From: Oenanthe sinensis
Lineage: Eukaryota; Streptophyta; Magnoliopsida; Apiales; Apiaceae
Assembly: GCA_028671895.1 (NCBI GenBank)
Contig: CM053813.1
Location: forward strand, 10,850,001 to 10,914,000
Length of the DNA: 64,000 nucleotides
Direction of reading: 5' to 3'
The position numbers and the translations under genes are program-made. The notes beneath the pieces were generated by a model. That model searched no databases and was not told where the DNA came from. It was given only the letters and a program-made list of their open reading frames with translations. Shown here piece after piece: positions 34,701-44,669 of this stretch (position 1 is its first letter; each line of letters opens with the position of its first letter).

Positions 34701-35683
34701 TTAGCCAATGTCCTACTTCTCTGCATTTCCTGCACATTTATACAAATGTGAGAAGCACATCCGGTATCCAATACCCAAGATGTAGAAATAGACAGATTGA
34801 CTTCTATAACATATATACCTGAATTAGAAGCTTGCTCAGCCCTCTTCTTCTTCAGATCCTCCAAGTAAACTGAACAGTTTCTCTTCCAGTGACCAGTTTT
34901 CTTACAGTAGTGACATTCACCCTTAGCGACCCCACCTTTAGGCTTTAAAGCCTGTTTAGGACCTGACTTTGGCTTGGGTGTAGAATCAGAACCTGTCTTC
35001 TTCTTACCCTTCCACTTGCCTTTCCCTTTGGCCTTACCTTTATTGCCCACCATCAGTATGGGAGCGGGTTCAGCCGTCTTCATGTTGGTCTCATATGTTC
35101 TCAACATAGCCAACAATTCAGTAGGTGTTTTGTCAAATTCATTCATATTGTAGTTCATAACAAACTGAGTGAATTTGTTGTTCAAAGAATTCAAGATTAG
35201 GTCAATACCAGTTTCCGGACCAATCGGGAAACCCAAAGTATCAAGATACTCAATGTAACCAATCATTTTTAGAACATGTGGGCCAACTGGTTCACTTGCC
35301 CCTTGTTTGCAGTTAAAGAGTGACTTGCTCGTGTTGAACCTTTCTTGACGAGTTTGGCTTGCAAACATGCTTTGCAAGTGCTCATTGATAGTATATGCAT
35401 CCATATGCACATGTTGTCTTTGAAGCTCAGCACTCATAGTTGCCAACATAAGACATGCAACATCAGTTGCATCATTCTCATCCTTTGTGTGGGCCGCTCG
35501 TTCCTCAACAGTAGCGCCCTCAGGAAGGGGACCTGCCGGAGGAATATCAATGACATGAAGCTTACGCTCCTGCCTGAGGACAATCCTCAAATTCCTCTGC
35601 CAGTCTAGGAAGTTGTTTCCTCCTGTCAGCTTATCCTTCTCAAGGATAGATCGTACGGATAGTGTGTTTGTGTTGTTTGTCAT
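31718..35683 (-). CDS. Gag-pol polyprotein, intact, 1321 aa
   Basis: Single uninterrupted frame. The start is set at the MTNN methionine (35683), where the homologous copies also begin. The frame is open for 28 more codons upstream, but that part lies across a splice-acceptor-like sequence. Gag covers about residues 1-250, with a CCHC zinc knuckle at C257, C260, H265 and C270. Protease has DTG at 306-308. The integrase zinc region uses H441, H446, C472 and C475, and the integrase triad is D502, D567 and E603 with the classic 35-residue gap. RT has D906 and YVDD at 993-996. RNase H has D1166, E1209 and D1245. The protein would make capsids and carry out cDNA synthesis and integration of the element. 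All key residues are present, so this copy may be autonomous. Expression cannot be judged from sequence. Confidence 0.96.
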   Translation of the reverse strand: MTNNTNTLSVRSILEKDKLTGGNNFLDWQRNLRIVLRQERKLHVIDIPPAGPLPEGATVEERAAHTKDENDATDVACLMLATMSAELQRQHVHMDAYTINEHLQSMFASQTRQERFNTSKSLFNCKQGASEPVGPHVLKMIGYIEYLDTLGFPIGPETGIDLILNSLNNKFTQFVMNYNMNEFDKTPTELLAMLRTYETNMKTAEPAPILMVGNKGKAKGKGKWKGKKKTGSDSTPKPKSGPKQALKPKGGVAKGECHYCKKTGHWKRNCSVYLEDLKKKRAEQASNSGIYVIEVNLSISTSWVLDTGCASHICINVQEMQRSRTLAKGEMDLRVGNGARVAALAVGTYYLSLPSGLVLELENCYYVPAIRRNIISVSCLDKKGFSFTIKDNSCSFALNALTYGVARLFNGLYVLDLDNPVCNIENKRLKVNDSNQTYLWHCRLGHINEKRISKLHKDGYLDKFDFESYQECESCLLGKMTKAPFTGKGQRATERLELIHSDVCGPMRVMARGGYYYFITFTDDFSRYGYVYLMKNKSDSFEKFKEYKAEVEKQIGGGASIKILRSDRGGEYLSTEFKDYLKECGIVSQLTPPGTPQWNGVSERRNRTLLDMVRSMMSHADLPITFWGYALETAAFTLNRVPTKKVQKTPYEIWEKKRSGMSFMKVWGCKAFVKRQVSDKLGPKSEECNFVGYPKETKAYNFYSPTEQKVFIARDAVFMERDFVSKRNSGRTIDLDEDREPQNSIEPEVEQEQDNDNAQQTQVVRRTGRIRHEPERYGFLLTQCGDLMLIDEDEPLTYQDATNSPDSKRWLEAMKSEMDSMYENRVWTLVDPPEGVKPIGCKWVFKKKTDMDGNVQTYKARLVAKGFRQIHGIDYDETFSPVAMVKSIRILLAIAAFHDYEIWQMDVKTAFLNGILEEDVDVYMTQPEGFVNPRNVSKVCKLRRSIYGLKQASRRWNIRFDETVKEYGFVQNEDEPCVYKKVSGSHVAFIVLYVDDILLMGNDIPSLKAVKIWLGSNFSMKDLGEASYILGMRIYRDRSRRMIGLSQSTYIEKVLHRFGMQNAKRGYVPVSQGITISKDQCPKSLDDKDRMSKVPYASAIGSIMYAMVCTRPDVSYALSMTSRYQSNPGEGHWTSVKNILKYLKRTKDSFLVYGGEEKLVVKGYTDASFQTDRDDTVSQSGFVFCLNGGAVSWKSSKQETVADSTMEAEYIAACEAAKEAVWIRKFINDLGVVPSIADPIDLYCDNNGAIAQAKEPRAHSRTKHILRRYHLIREINERGDIHICKVHTNDNIADPLTKGLSQKKHDGHTSSMDIRYMGDWL

Positions 35684-37046
35684 TATTCGGTATCTACAAT
35701 GATAAAAGCACAAAATAAACATTAGATTGTCTGAGTTATTTATTATGTTCAAATGATTATGATACATTCATAATATATCTCCCACTATTTTTATCAAATC
35801 AATAGCCCTTACTATTAATTTGGAAAGTATATCCCATAATTCTTTCTAGTGAGCCAAGATCCATATTTCGTCATGTCTTAAGTCAACCACTGGAAGTCCT
35901 TAAGAATGATTATTTAGGTAGACAACATTTGTCAATTATATCATATATAATTCTTGGATAGTTTGGTGAGCAACGATTGATCTTATCTATCTAATAGATT
36001 TTTAACCAAACTCCATGCTTCTAAGTTCATAATTGTTGAATATAACCGTTTACTTTCACCTTATTATGACGACTCAGTTAAGTTTGACCCAATGATACAA
36101 CGGCCGAATATAACCGTTTATATTTGTCGCATCTCACCACGATAGATAGGAGTCCCCTGCCACTGACAGTCTTTCCCCTAATCGATCTAGGATTCGATGA
36201 GTGTTCATTCATTGGAAAGCATCCGATTAAAACTTAATATTTTGTTAAGGGGTTTAGAAAATTTACGACGATCATGATTACATCATGAAGAGATCCTCAA
36301 TTTTTCCTTGAACCAAATATTTCAAATTGACATCTTAAATTGTTCATTTCCCAAGTAGATGGAGGATACCAGTGGTCACACTTAAAACCCATCAGCCTTA
36401 CGAATACGCATATCCGCTTTTGACAGAAAATCCCAGTTTTAGATATCAAAAATTCATATTTAATTCCGTGTTTTAAAATCCATATTTCATAAACACAAGA
36501 ATCTCATGATCGTTCGTTTGTTAATTTTAAAATCTTAAATCGTTAAAGATTTTATCTTGTTTAGCATGGCAAGCATGGCATGGGTGACGTATCTAATACA
36601 TGCATACATCATTAATCTAATTAAAGCATGCATCTTCTACTCTACACATACATTCATACATCAATATGTAGAGTGCAGTATGTAAACGTGCTTGGTTATG
36701 GCCCTTTTCCTATGTGATCCTTTCGAGCTAATGAAAGGATCAAAGTCAATCTATGGTGGTAAAATATAAATACAATTACATGTCTTCATTCTTCTTGTAT
36801 CCATGGGTGCTTGCTCCTCTTCTTGGATCATCCTTCAATCTTCAAGTACATTACATGGAATAATTGAATACAACCTATACTAATGTACTTACATAAGAAA
36901 ACTCGAGTTACATTCGAGGTTAAACAATTACAAGAATGAAGAAAACGACATGCAAGTCGTATTTATAAAACCAAAACCAAAAACCATTAATCTAGGGGTC
37001 CAAAGGCCATAACCAGCACAATGCTCAAGTACACAACAAAAATAAT

Positions 37047-37110
37047 GCGGGGGTCCGGGGGCGGCAGCCCCCGGGCGGGGTCTGGGGGCGGCAGCCCCCA
37101 GCTGGGGTCG
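37047..37110 (-). repeat. GC-rich duplicated hairpin in the A-minus leader
   Basis: Two copies of GGGGGCGGCAGCCCCC, each able to fold into a strong stem with a small loop, lie about 35 bases apart within otherwise AT-rich DNA. A-plus carries a single related block at 52782-52823 and 60452-60494. Confidence 0.88.
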
Positions 37111-37364
37111 AGCTACATATCTGTTGGCCTTTTTCCCCACTGCAATTTACACAGTTTCAGAAGCATGTATCATATACATACTTATCATATCCCAGTTAAC
37201 AGATCATGTCCAACATAATCTTTCCACCAGTTTGTATCATATACAAACTGACCCTCATGCAAAATATACAAATCGCAAACAGGCATATAAATCAGTCATG
37301 ACAAATCATTAACATGCTAGTATCATCATCTATTTACTCATCATATGAATAACAATTCGAATAT

Positions 37365-37505
37365 ACATGGCAGTAGCATAGCAGAAGCATGGCAGTCATC
37401 AAACAGGCATGGCAGTTTCATAACAGGCATGGCAGTAGCATAAGCAGTGGCATGGCAGTTATGACAAAGCAGTAGCATGGCATGGCAGTCACCAAAACAG
37501 GCATG
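37365..37505 (-). repeat. GGCATGGCAGT repeats near the primer-binding site
   Basis: About seven copies of GCATGGCAG or close variants lie within 140 bases, starting about 50 bases inside the primer-binding site. The complement ACTGCCATGC is present at the same place in A-plus (52096-52190 and 59802-59900). The position suits an RNA packaging or dimerisation element, which is inference only. Confidence 0.85.
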
Positions 37506-37556
37506 TATGCATCAAATACATAAAACACGTAACCAAATCAGTCCCTTATACACGTA

Positions 37557-37568
37557 GCTCTGATGCCA
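37557..37568 (-). other. A-minus primer-binding site
   Basis: Minus strand reads TGGCATCAGAGC, one base away from a perfect match to the initiator-Met tRNA end found in A-plus. Confidence 0.9.
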
Positions 37569-37569
37569 T

Positions 37570-39114
37570 TGTTGGGTTCCGAGGCATAAAACGCAGCGGA
37601 TAAACGTAAATATAACGAAAAATTTCGGAACCCTAACGCAGGATCATGTATAAGATTGGACGGATTATGGTGATAATCGAATCATACCTATTACGATCTT
37701 GAATGTCACGAACTCAACGGAGATCCTTGCTATCACGACTTGTGTCTTCCTCTCGAAAACACCTCTATGGTATCCACACGAGCACCTTCAAGAGCGTCTC
37801 ACGATCTTGATTACGGAGTGGATGTACTAGCAAACCTTTGATAATTCGAATTGTCTTCCTGCCTCTTTGCTGCCTCTTCTAGGGTTTTTCTATAAAAAAA
37901 CGTGTTGTGCCTCTTAACCCTACATTATCTATTTATAATGTTTGGTTAACAGGCCCATAGCAGCAAAGCCTAACCCATGTAGGTCTAGGAAAATAATAAA
38001 ACGAATTTTATTATTTAATTAATAACTAAGTCACACTTAATTATTATGGGCAGAAATACAATTCTAATTTGAATTTATATTATCTTAATTAATTAAGTCT
38101 CACTTAATTAATATAATAAAAATTCAAATAATTATCAATTAATTTAAATCTATAATTTAAATTAACTATTCCTCTAAGTGCTCTTTGCGTGTGACCCTAT
38201 AGGCTATTATTTAATTGGCAATAATTTTATTCTCCAATAAAATTATAAACAATGAGCGGCATCTAGTAATACATCATTGCTACCCAATTAAACAATAATT
38301 AAATCGTGATTCGATAAAACCTTTCGTGATTAATGTTTCCGTGTAATATAATCCTTTTAACCATATATATTATAGATTAAACTCGAGACATGTATTTAGT
38401 CATCCTCTTCAACATTTAATCCGGGTTTACTTGATCCATGAGTAGACTATGAAAACAAATCATTATTTGAGCATGGCCATGCATTTTATAGTCTCACTCA
38501 ATCAAGAGGCCAATAATATCTCTCCTAATTATAGGAGGGTTAAATCCTTTATCTATCATTCATATTTCTCATACGACTCATGATATACCCGATGTCCACT
38601 TTTATCATTACCCGGTCAAAGGTAACTTTTAATGTAGTCAAAGTATATTAATCCTCGTATAAAAATATAATGATCTCAAGTCAGAGGATCATTACACCAT
38701 TATCACTTTGAGTCTTTCTTATGACTTTATTAAACATGAAGAATCTCACTGTGGGTCTGTCCAGTACCATGTACTCCTGCATGTACCTATGTGTTGACTT
38801 TAGTATCCCCATACTTATAACCAATGAGATGTGGTTATCTATCAAACAACATACTAGTCTATTTATGTATTATTATTGTCCTATAATAATAATACTCGAC
38901 TAGGGACATTTAAGAATATGATATATTATATAATCTTAAGTTCAAGTCATGTACTAAACTATACAATGTGTATCATGATTCTAAGGACATTTATTATGCT
39001 AACAAATATATCGCAGTAATTAAAGTCATAATAAATATGTTTATTGACTAATCAATTGACATAAAGGTTTATCAAAATAAACATTGTATTGCCTCTAGGG
39101 CACCTACACCAACA
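37570..39114 (-). repeat. A-minus 5' LTR
   Basis: Same length and ends as the 3' LTR. Differences seen by eye are single-base changes only (for instance TAGGTATAGG against TAGGTCTAGG, and GGTTATCTGTC against GGTTATCTATC). Confidence 0.96.
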
Positions 39115-39119
39115 GTTAT
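39115..39119. other. Target-site duplication, right copy (GTTAT)
   Basis: Matches 30154-30158 exactly and marks the outer edge of A-minus. Confidence 0.95.
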
Positions 39120-40536
39120 CTATCATCAAGGTTTCTGAAAAAAGAGATTTAGAAGGAGATTGAGGAGAAGGAATAGATAAAGAGTGGGGTTGTGTCTCAG
39201 CATTTATCTAAGACATCAAGAGAAAAAGCCGAAGGCTCCACCAAATTTTTATTTGGCTCTGCAATTGTGTGTGCCTTTTGTGCATCTATACTCCCATTAT
39301 TTCTCCTTTTGAAGGCTTGAATGACTGTGTGTCCCTTTTTCCCATCAGATGGTCCTGGTTGAGACCTATTTTCAATAACTATACCTTTTTGAGAAGGTGC
39401 AGTTAGGGATGTGTTTAATTCCTTTATCGCAGCCTCAATCTTTTGAGAGATTGAAATGGAGGCTGGCTGGACAATCTCACCCTCTCCAACCTTATTCTTT
39501 AGGCTTTCTTGATGTTGGCCAGTTCCCTCACCCTCAACTACCACCTTCACACTCCCCTCAGTGGTTTTTCTTTTTTTAGATTTTACAACAACAGTTTATT
39601 GAGAAATTGTTGAGGTGGTTTTCTTGGATTTGGATTTAGAGGGTTTTACAACTTGGGTAGGAGGGATGGGGGCATTTTCAACTCCGTCTATTATTGCAGA
39701 AGGCAAAGAAAGAGGTATTTCTACCTCAAGGAAAGAAAGGTTTTGAGATTTAAGGAATACTTGTACAAAAAGGGGATAGGTAAGACACAACTTAGGGTGT
39801 AAATTGATTCTCACCAAGTCCTTAAAAACCCTTGTGTTTTGAGTCCATGCTTCCATTGAATCCATGGCCTATGTGATCTCATAATTCTCCATAGAATAGT
39901 TAATAAACAACATAATGAATCTAGCAAAGTAAATGTTATTTTTCCTAGATTCTGTGCTACCTAACTTGTCAATTAATTCATTTAGGAGCAATGTGCCAAG
40001 GTCAAAGTATTTATCAAATACGATACTATAAGCAACTTGTTGCATACTAGTTGTAGTAGCATCAAAGTTGCTTATATTTCCAGAAAATACTTTGATAATG
40101 GCATAAAAGAAATAGCTCCATTCTTTTCTTAGGTTCTTTCTAACTACCTCTCCTAAATTACATTCATTTTTAGCTAATTTACAGAGGCTTGCATATTCCT
40201 AATATCTTCATCTTTAGGCATGGCATCACAATTATTAACAGGAATTTATAATCATTCAAAGACAATAATGCCAGTAAGAGTATAGGGTTTACCTTTGCAA
40301 GTGTAAGAGATTACATTCCCATCTGTTGACACTTCCGCAGACTTCCAGAACTCTTCCATCAGTTCATAGACAATTATTGGTGCTTCGCTTAGTGCCTTAG
40401 AGAGTTTATACTGGCTTAGAAACATCATTAATGGATGAAAATTAGTAGGGGCATCGTCCACTGTCAAGCAGGCAATGAAGTTGTTCTGCTCATAGATGTA
40501 GCATGTTGATGATTGAATTATCTTTTGTGGTGCCAT
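39120..40536 (-). pseudogene. Element Y: env-like gene, N-terminal part
   Basis: Starts at ATG 40536. The first 94 codons match the T start (YIYEQNNFIACLTVDDAPTNFHPL against FIYELNNFVACTVVEETPTKFHHL). It then continues broken down to 39865-39596 (WTQNTRVFKDLVRINLHP, as in T at about 3440) and 39550-39197. Stops and frame changes are frequent. The A-minus target site at 39115-39119 cuts it, and the reading resumes at 30153. It represents a hydrophilic protein of unknown function. Confidence 0.8.
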
Positions 40537-41168
40537 TGCTGTTCTTGAAGAAACTAGATAAAGAAACTTGAAAAAGAAGAGTGAAAAATTGCCTTAGGGT
40601 TCTTAGAGAGGAAAAAACAAAACATTGTTTAAGATAAAATAATAGGTAAAATGAAAATAGGAAATGAACCTGCAATTTATATATTTCAAGAATGAACTAA
40701 ATTTAAATAAGTCATATCAATTAATTTTGCTATTCTAGTGAAAAGAAATAACCGCTTAAAAATAAGATAAATAGACATTCTCTAAATAACAATCGACTGT
40801 ATACATACATGACTGTATATATTTGTCGATGGATAAAATAGAGCATCAACGGCTAATTTAGACAGTAGTCAATGGATATTTAGAAATGAATAAAATTATA
40901 TTACCATCGATTGATAGTTACATCCATTGATACATAATAACTGACTTATCGATCGATAAACAATTACCAGGGTAATTATCTGTCGACAGATAAATATCCA
41001 TCGATAGGTATATATTTTATCGGTTGATGAAATACATGCATCGATGGCTAAGAAATATCCATTTATAATTAATCCATTTATCAATTGTTCACAAGGATTC
41101 AACAGATAAATGTAAACAAGGGTTGCATTCAAAGAAATAATTAAAACTTGTTGATCATTTTTCAAAAT
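40537..41168 (-). repeat. Y pol-env spacer with ATCGATTGAT-like words
   Basis: Non-coding stretch between the Y pol stop (41169) and the env-like ATG. About 12 words of the ATCAATTGAT, ATCGATGGAT and ATCGATCGAT kind lie between 40790 and 41100. It is the counterpart of 2150-2743 in T. Confidence 0.8.
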
Positions 41169-43402
41169 TTAAGTGAAATTGAGCATACCTAATTCACAGA
41201 CCAATTTATTAAAGGTAGATTCATGAAGTGGTTTGGTAAAAAATGTCAGCAAGTTGTGGTTTACTAGGGATAAAATGTAATTCAACTGTATCATTCATTA
41301 CATGTTCCCTAATGAAATGATACATTATATCAATGTGTTTAGTTCTGGAATGTTTGACAGGATTATTTGTTATTGCAATGGCATTTGTATTGTCACGGAA
41401 GATAGGAATCTTGTTCATGTTAAACCCATAGCCAAATAACTGATTCCTCATCCACAATATTTGTGCACAGCAACTTCCAGCAGCAGTGTACTCAGTTTCT
41501 GCAGTTGAAGTTGATACTGAGTGTTTCTTCTTGCTAAACCATTATACGAGTTTGTTTCCTAGAAATTGACAAGTGCTTATTATACTTTTCCTGTCTATTT
41601 TGCAACCTGCAAAATCTGCATTTGAGTAGCCTATTAGATCAAAACTAGAGTCTCTGGGATACCAAATACCTAAATTTGGTGTACCCTTGGGATATCTAAA
41701 AATTCTCTTAATGGCCACTAGATGAGATTTTCTAGAACCAGCCTGAAATCTAGAACACAAGCATGTAGAAAATATTATATCTGGCCTACTAGAAGTTAAG
41801 TACAAAAGTGAACCTACCATGCATCTATAACATGAAATATCCACCTTGGCTTCATTAGTATTCAATTCAAGTTCAGTGGCAGTGGCCATGGGAGTTTTTG
41901 CAGAAAAACATTCACTCAAGTCAAATTTTTTCAACAATTCATGAATATACTTAGTTTGATTTATAAAAATATCATTCTTAACTTGTTTACTTATAAACCA
42001 AGAAAGTAGGTAAGTTCTCCCATCATGCTCATTTCATATTTAATTTGTATTAATTTAGCAAACATTTTGCAAAGTCCCTCATCAGTTGATCCAAATATAA
42101 TATCATCCGCATAAATTTGAACAATAGTAATTGACCCATTAACCTTTCTATGAAATAAAGTTTTATCTACAGTACATCTTGCGAAGTGAATCTCAATGAG
42201 AAACTGAGATAAGGTGTCATACCAAGCTCTTGGTGCTTGTTTCACCCCATAGAGTGCTTTGAGTAAATAGTAGACAAAGTTAGGGAAATTTGGATCTTCA
42301 AAACCAAGAGATTGTTCCACATAGACTTCTTCTTCTAATTCTCCATTCAAGAATGCACTATTCACATCCATCTGGTAGACTTTGAAATTTGCATGTGCTG
42401 CATAGGCTAGAAGGATTCTAATTGCTTCCAATCTTGCAACGGGTGCAAAGGTATCATCAAAATCAAGTCCTTCCTCTTGTGAATAACCCTTTGCAACAAG
42501 CCTTGCCTTATTTCTAGTCACAGTACTAATTTCATCCATTTTGTTTCTAGATACCCATTTTGTACCAATTACTGATCTATCTTTTGGTTTAGGCACCAGC
42601 TTCCATACTTTGTTTCTTTTAAATTGATTGAGTTCCTCTTGCATAGCCAATACCCAATCAGGATCCTTGAGAGCATCTTCAGCTCTTTTGGGTTCTTCTT
42701 GAGATAGGAAACTGCTATACATATACTCATTTTGAGTGGCACTCATTGTTTTGACACCATCTTCTACATTTCCAATAATCAACTCAGAGGGATGACTTCT
42801 GGTCCATTTCCTTTGAGATGGTAAATTTATTCTTGATGAAGATGTTTTATTGACATTAGCATTGTTGTGATCATTATGATGTGATTGAGTGGTTGAGAAC
42901 CCTCTCCAGAGATGGACATCCTACTTGAGGATTGTTGAGTAAAATTATTATTCATTGATGAATTATCAATTGATGTATTATCAGTTGGTTGATGATCATC
43001 AACTGATAAGTATTTGTCGGTGTATTGACATCAATTGATGGGGAATTTCTAGATACTAGATTTTTCCATATCATCGTCACTATCTTCATCATAACCAGTT
43101 GATTCATTCTTAAAATGCAAAGAGACATGGTATCCTTCATCATATAACCCTTGAATTTCCTTTTCATCAAAGACTACATGAATAGATTCCATAACAATGT
43201 GTAATCTAAGATTGTAGACTCTGTAAGCCTTGGTTGTTATTCCATATCCAACAAATATTACCTCATCAGCCTTGGCTTCAAATTTTCCTAAATTTTCTCC
43301 CTGATTTCTTAGGACAAAACATTTTCATCCAAAGACATGAAGGAAATTTACTGTTGGCTTCTTGTCTTTCTTCATCAATTGATATGGAGTTTTACCTTGT
43401 AA
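41169..43402 (-). pseudogene. Element Y: pol (end of integrase, RT, RNase H), broken
   Basis: The minus-strand reading starts inside the integrase C-terminal part (GKTPYQLMKKDKKPTVNFLHVFG, about 43400-43330), where X cuts it. It continues through a linker with Y decamers (42950-43050) into RT (42782-41991) and RNase H (41937-41542 and 41457-41169, with SRTKHIDIMYHFIREHV). The RT active-site motif is YADD rather than YVDD (near 42103-42114). Frame changes separate RT from RNase H. Upstream pol and gag should lie beyond the window. Confidence 0.88.
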
Positions 43403-43407
43403 TTGAT

Positions 43408-44566
43408 TGTTAAACAGTATGAGTGTTGCAGAAGGGGGGTTGAATGCAACTTGATAATTTATCACTAATCTTGCTAACAACAAACAAGTAGTAATAATAT
43501 CAAGTGAAAAATGCAAATAACAATAAGCTAGCAAATGAGGATAGGTGTTTAACTTCAAATATTAATGTTATTAATTTTTGTTTTGCTACAACTGACTAGA
43601 AGATGTTTACAGCTTCAATATATACAATAATAAAGAACTTGTTAATGTTTCTATGCTTGAGAAAAGTTAAGCTCAGTTGTCGATCTCTTTCTATGCTCTC
43701 ACACAGGGAAAGTGTCTGTGAGATATGTGTATTTATACTGAAACACATATCTCACTTACAAGTGAACTTTCCCTTGTTTCAAGGACAAAACTTAAAATAG
43801 AAACTTCACTTTTTCTATTCAAAATTATTTCCATTCCATTTGTAGATAAAGTTGCTCTGAGATGTACTGATACCCTTGACTCCTTGAACAAGCTTTATCT
43901 TTTTGCTTGCCTTTTCCCAAGTTGCAGTAGTAGACTTGACAGATTAGATAGAGTTGTCAAGATCAATCTTTGAATTTCGACTACCAAGTCTATTACTTGA
44001 AACAGACTGTCAGCTTCACTAAAAGGTTACTATCAACCTTTAGCTTCTCTTTGGTGACAGCATCTTTGACTCCGCATACTTTACTGTCAATCTTGATAGT
44101 CTTTAAAACATGCTGTCATACAAAGCTACTGTAAACTATCCCCACCAATGTTGCTGTCAACTATCCCCGCCAAAGTTATTTTCAGTAAAACTTGTTGTCT
44201 TTGATTCTTCAATATCCGCCAAGTTTACTGTCAAGGGAATAGTTATTGTCGTATGTTCCAAATGTGCTGTCACTTGAATATGTTGTCGTAGGTTTCAGTT
44301 TGCAGAATGTTACTGTCAATGATTTGATCCATGTTGTGCATGAACACTTTGTGAATTTCTACTTCATATAGATCATTTATTATATTTTTACAAGACAGTA
44401 ACTATTGATACTTACTGTCACCTACTTGGCTTTTTATACACACTGTTCCAAGTAACAACTAAACATATTGTCAATATATATATGACAATATGTTTTACTT
44501 TGTTAATTTCTAATTAATCTAAGTATCTTATAGTTGATTACAATGTTAACATCGCAATCCCTAACA
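43408..44566 (-). repeat. Element X 3' LTR
   Basis: LTR of 1159 bases. On the plus strand it starts TGTTAAACAGTATGAG and ends CAATCCCTAACA, next to the polypurine tract at 44567. Bases 44080-44480 contain many GACAGTA/TACTGTC words. Directly before it are bases TTGAT (43403-43407), the candidate target duplication whose partner would be beyond the window. Confidence 0.9.
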
Positions 44567-44581
44567 ATCTCCCCCAAATTG
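44567..44581 (-). other. Element X polypurine tract
   Basis: Minus strand reads AATTTGGGGGAGAT directly before the LTR start TGTTAG. Bases 44582-44669 are the 3' untranslated stretch. Confidence 0.85.
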
Positions 44582-44669
44582 TTTTTATAAAAAATAAAGA
44601 CAAATTCAAAGTAAATTGCAGATGCTAACTCAACTAATAAAAAAATGAAGTGTTTGTACAAGGAAATAT

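Larger units (their letters stand above)
35684..37556 (-). other. A-minus leader (5' untranslated region)
   Basis: About 1.9 kb between the primer-binding site and gag. It contains the GGCATGGCAGT repeats, a GC-rich hairpin block and, next to the gag start, a pyrimidine-rich stretch ending in TTGTAG, which looks like a 3' splice site. No supported gene. Confidence 0.85.
30159..39114 (-). mobile_element. A-minus: complete copia element, 8956 bp, intact gag-pol
   Basis: Two LTRs of 1545 bases each (30159-31703 and 37570-39114), primer-binding site, leader of about 1.9 kb, one uninterrupted gag-pol frame, polypurine tract and a perfect GTTAT duplication. By eye the two LTRs differ at about 7 positions with no length difference, close to 0.5 percent, so the insertion is recent. 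Element layout and gag sequence resemble the Angela type of copia, but that assignment is from memory. The element interrupts the env-like gene of Y. Confidence 0.96.
24557..43407 (-). mobile_element. Element Y: base SIRE-like element, split by three insertions
   Basis: Read on the minus strand the order is pol (43402-41169), spacer, env-like gene (40536-39120 and 30153-27513), polypurine tract and 3' LTR (27381-24557). It is interrupted by X at 43408, by A-minus at 30154-39119 and by a C-type solo LTR at 24968-26520. Its 5' half (the rest of pol, gag and the 5' LTR) must lie beyond the right end of the window, past X. Confidence 0.82.

Noticed and set aside
37021..37218. Small frame through the GC-rich hairpin, rich in Gly, Ser and Pro
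   Set aside because: It is antisense to A-minus and formed by the GC-rich repeat. The related A-plus leader does not keep it.
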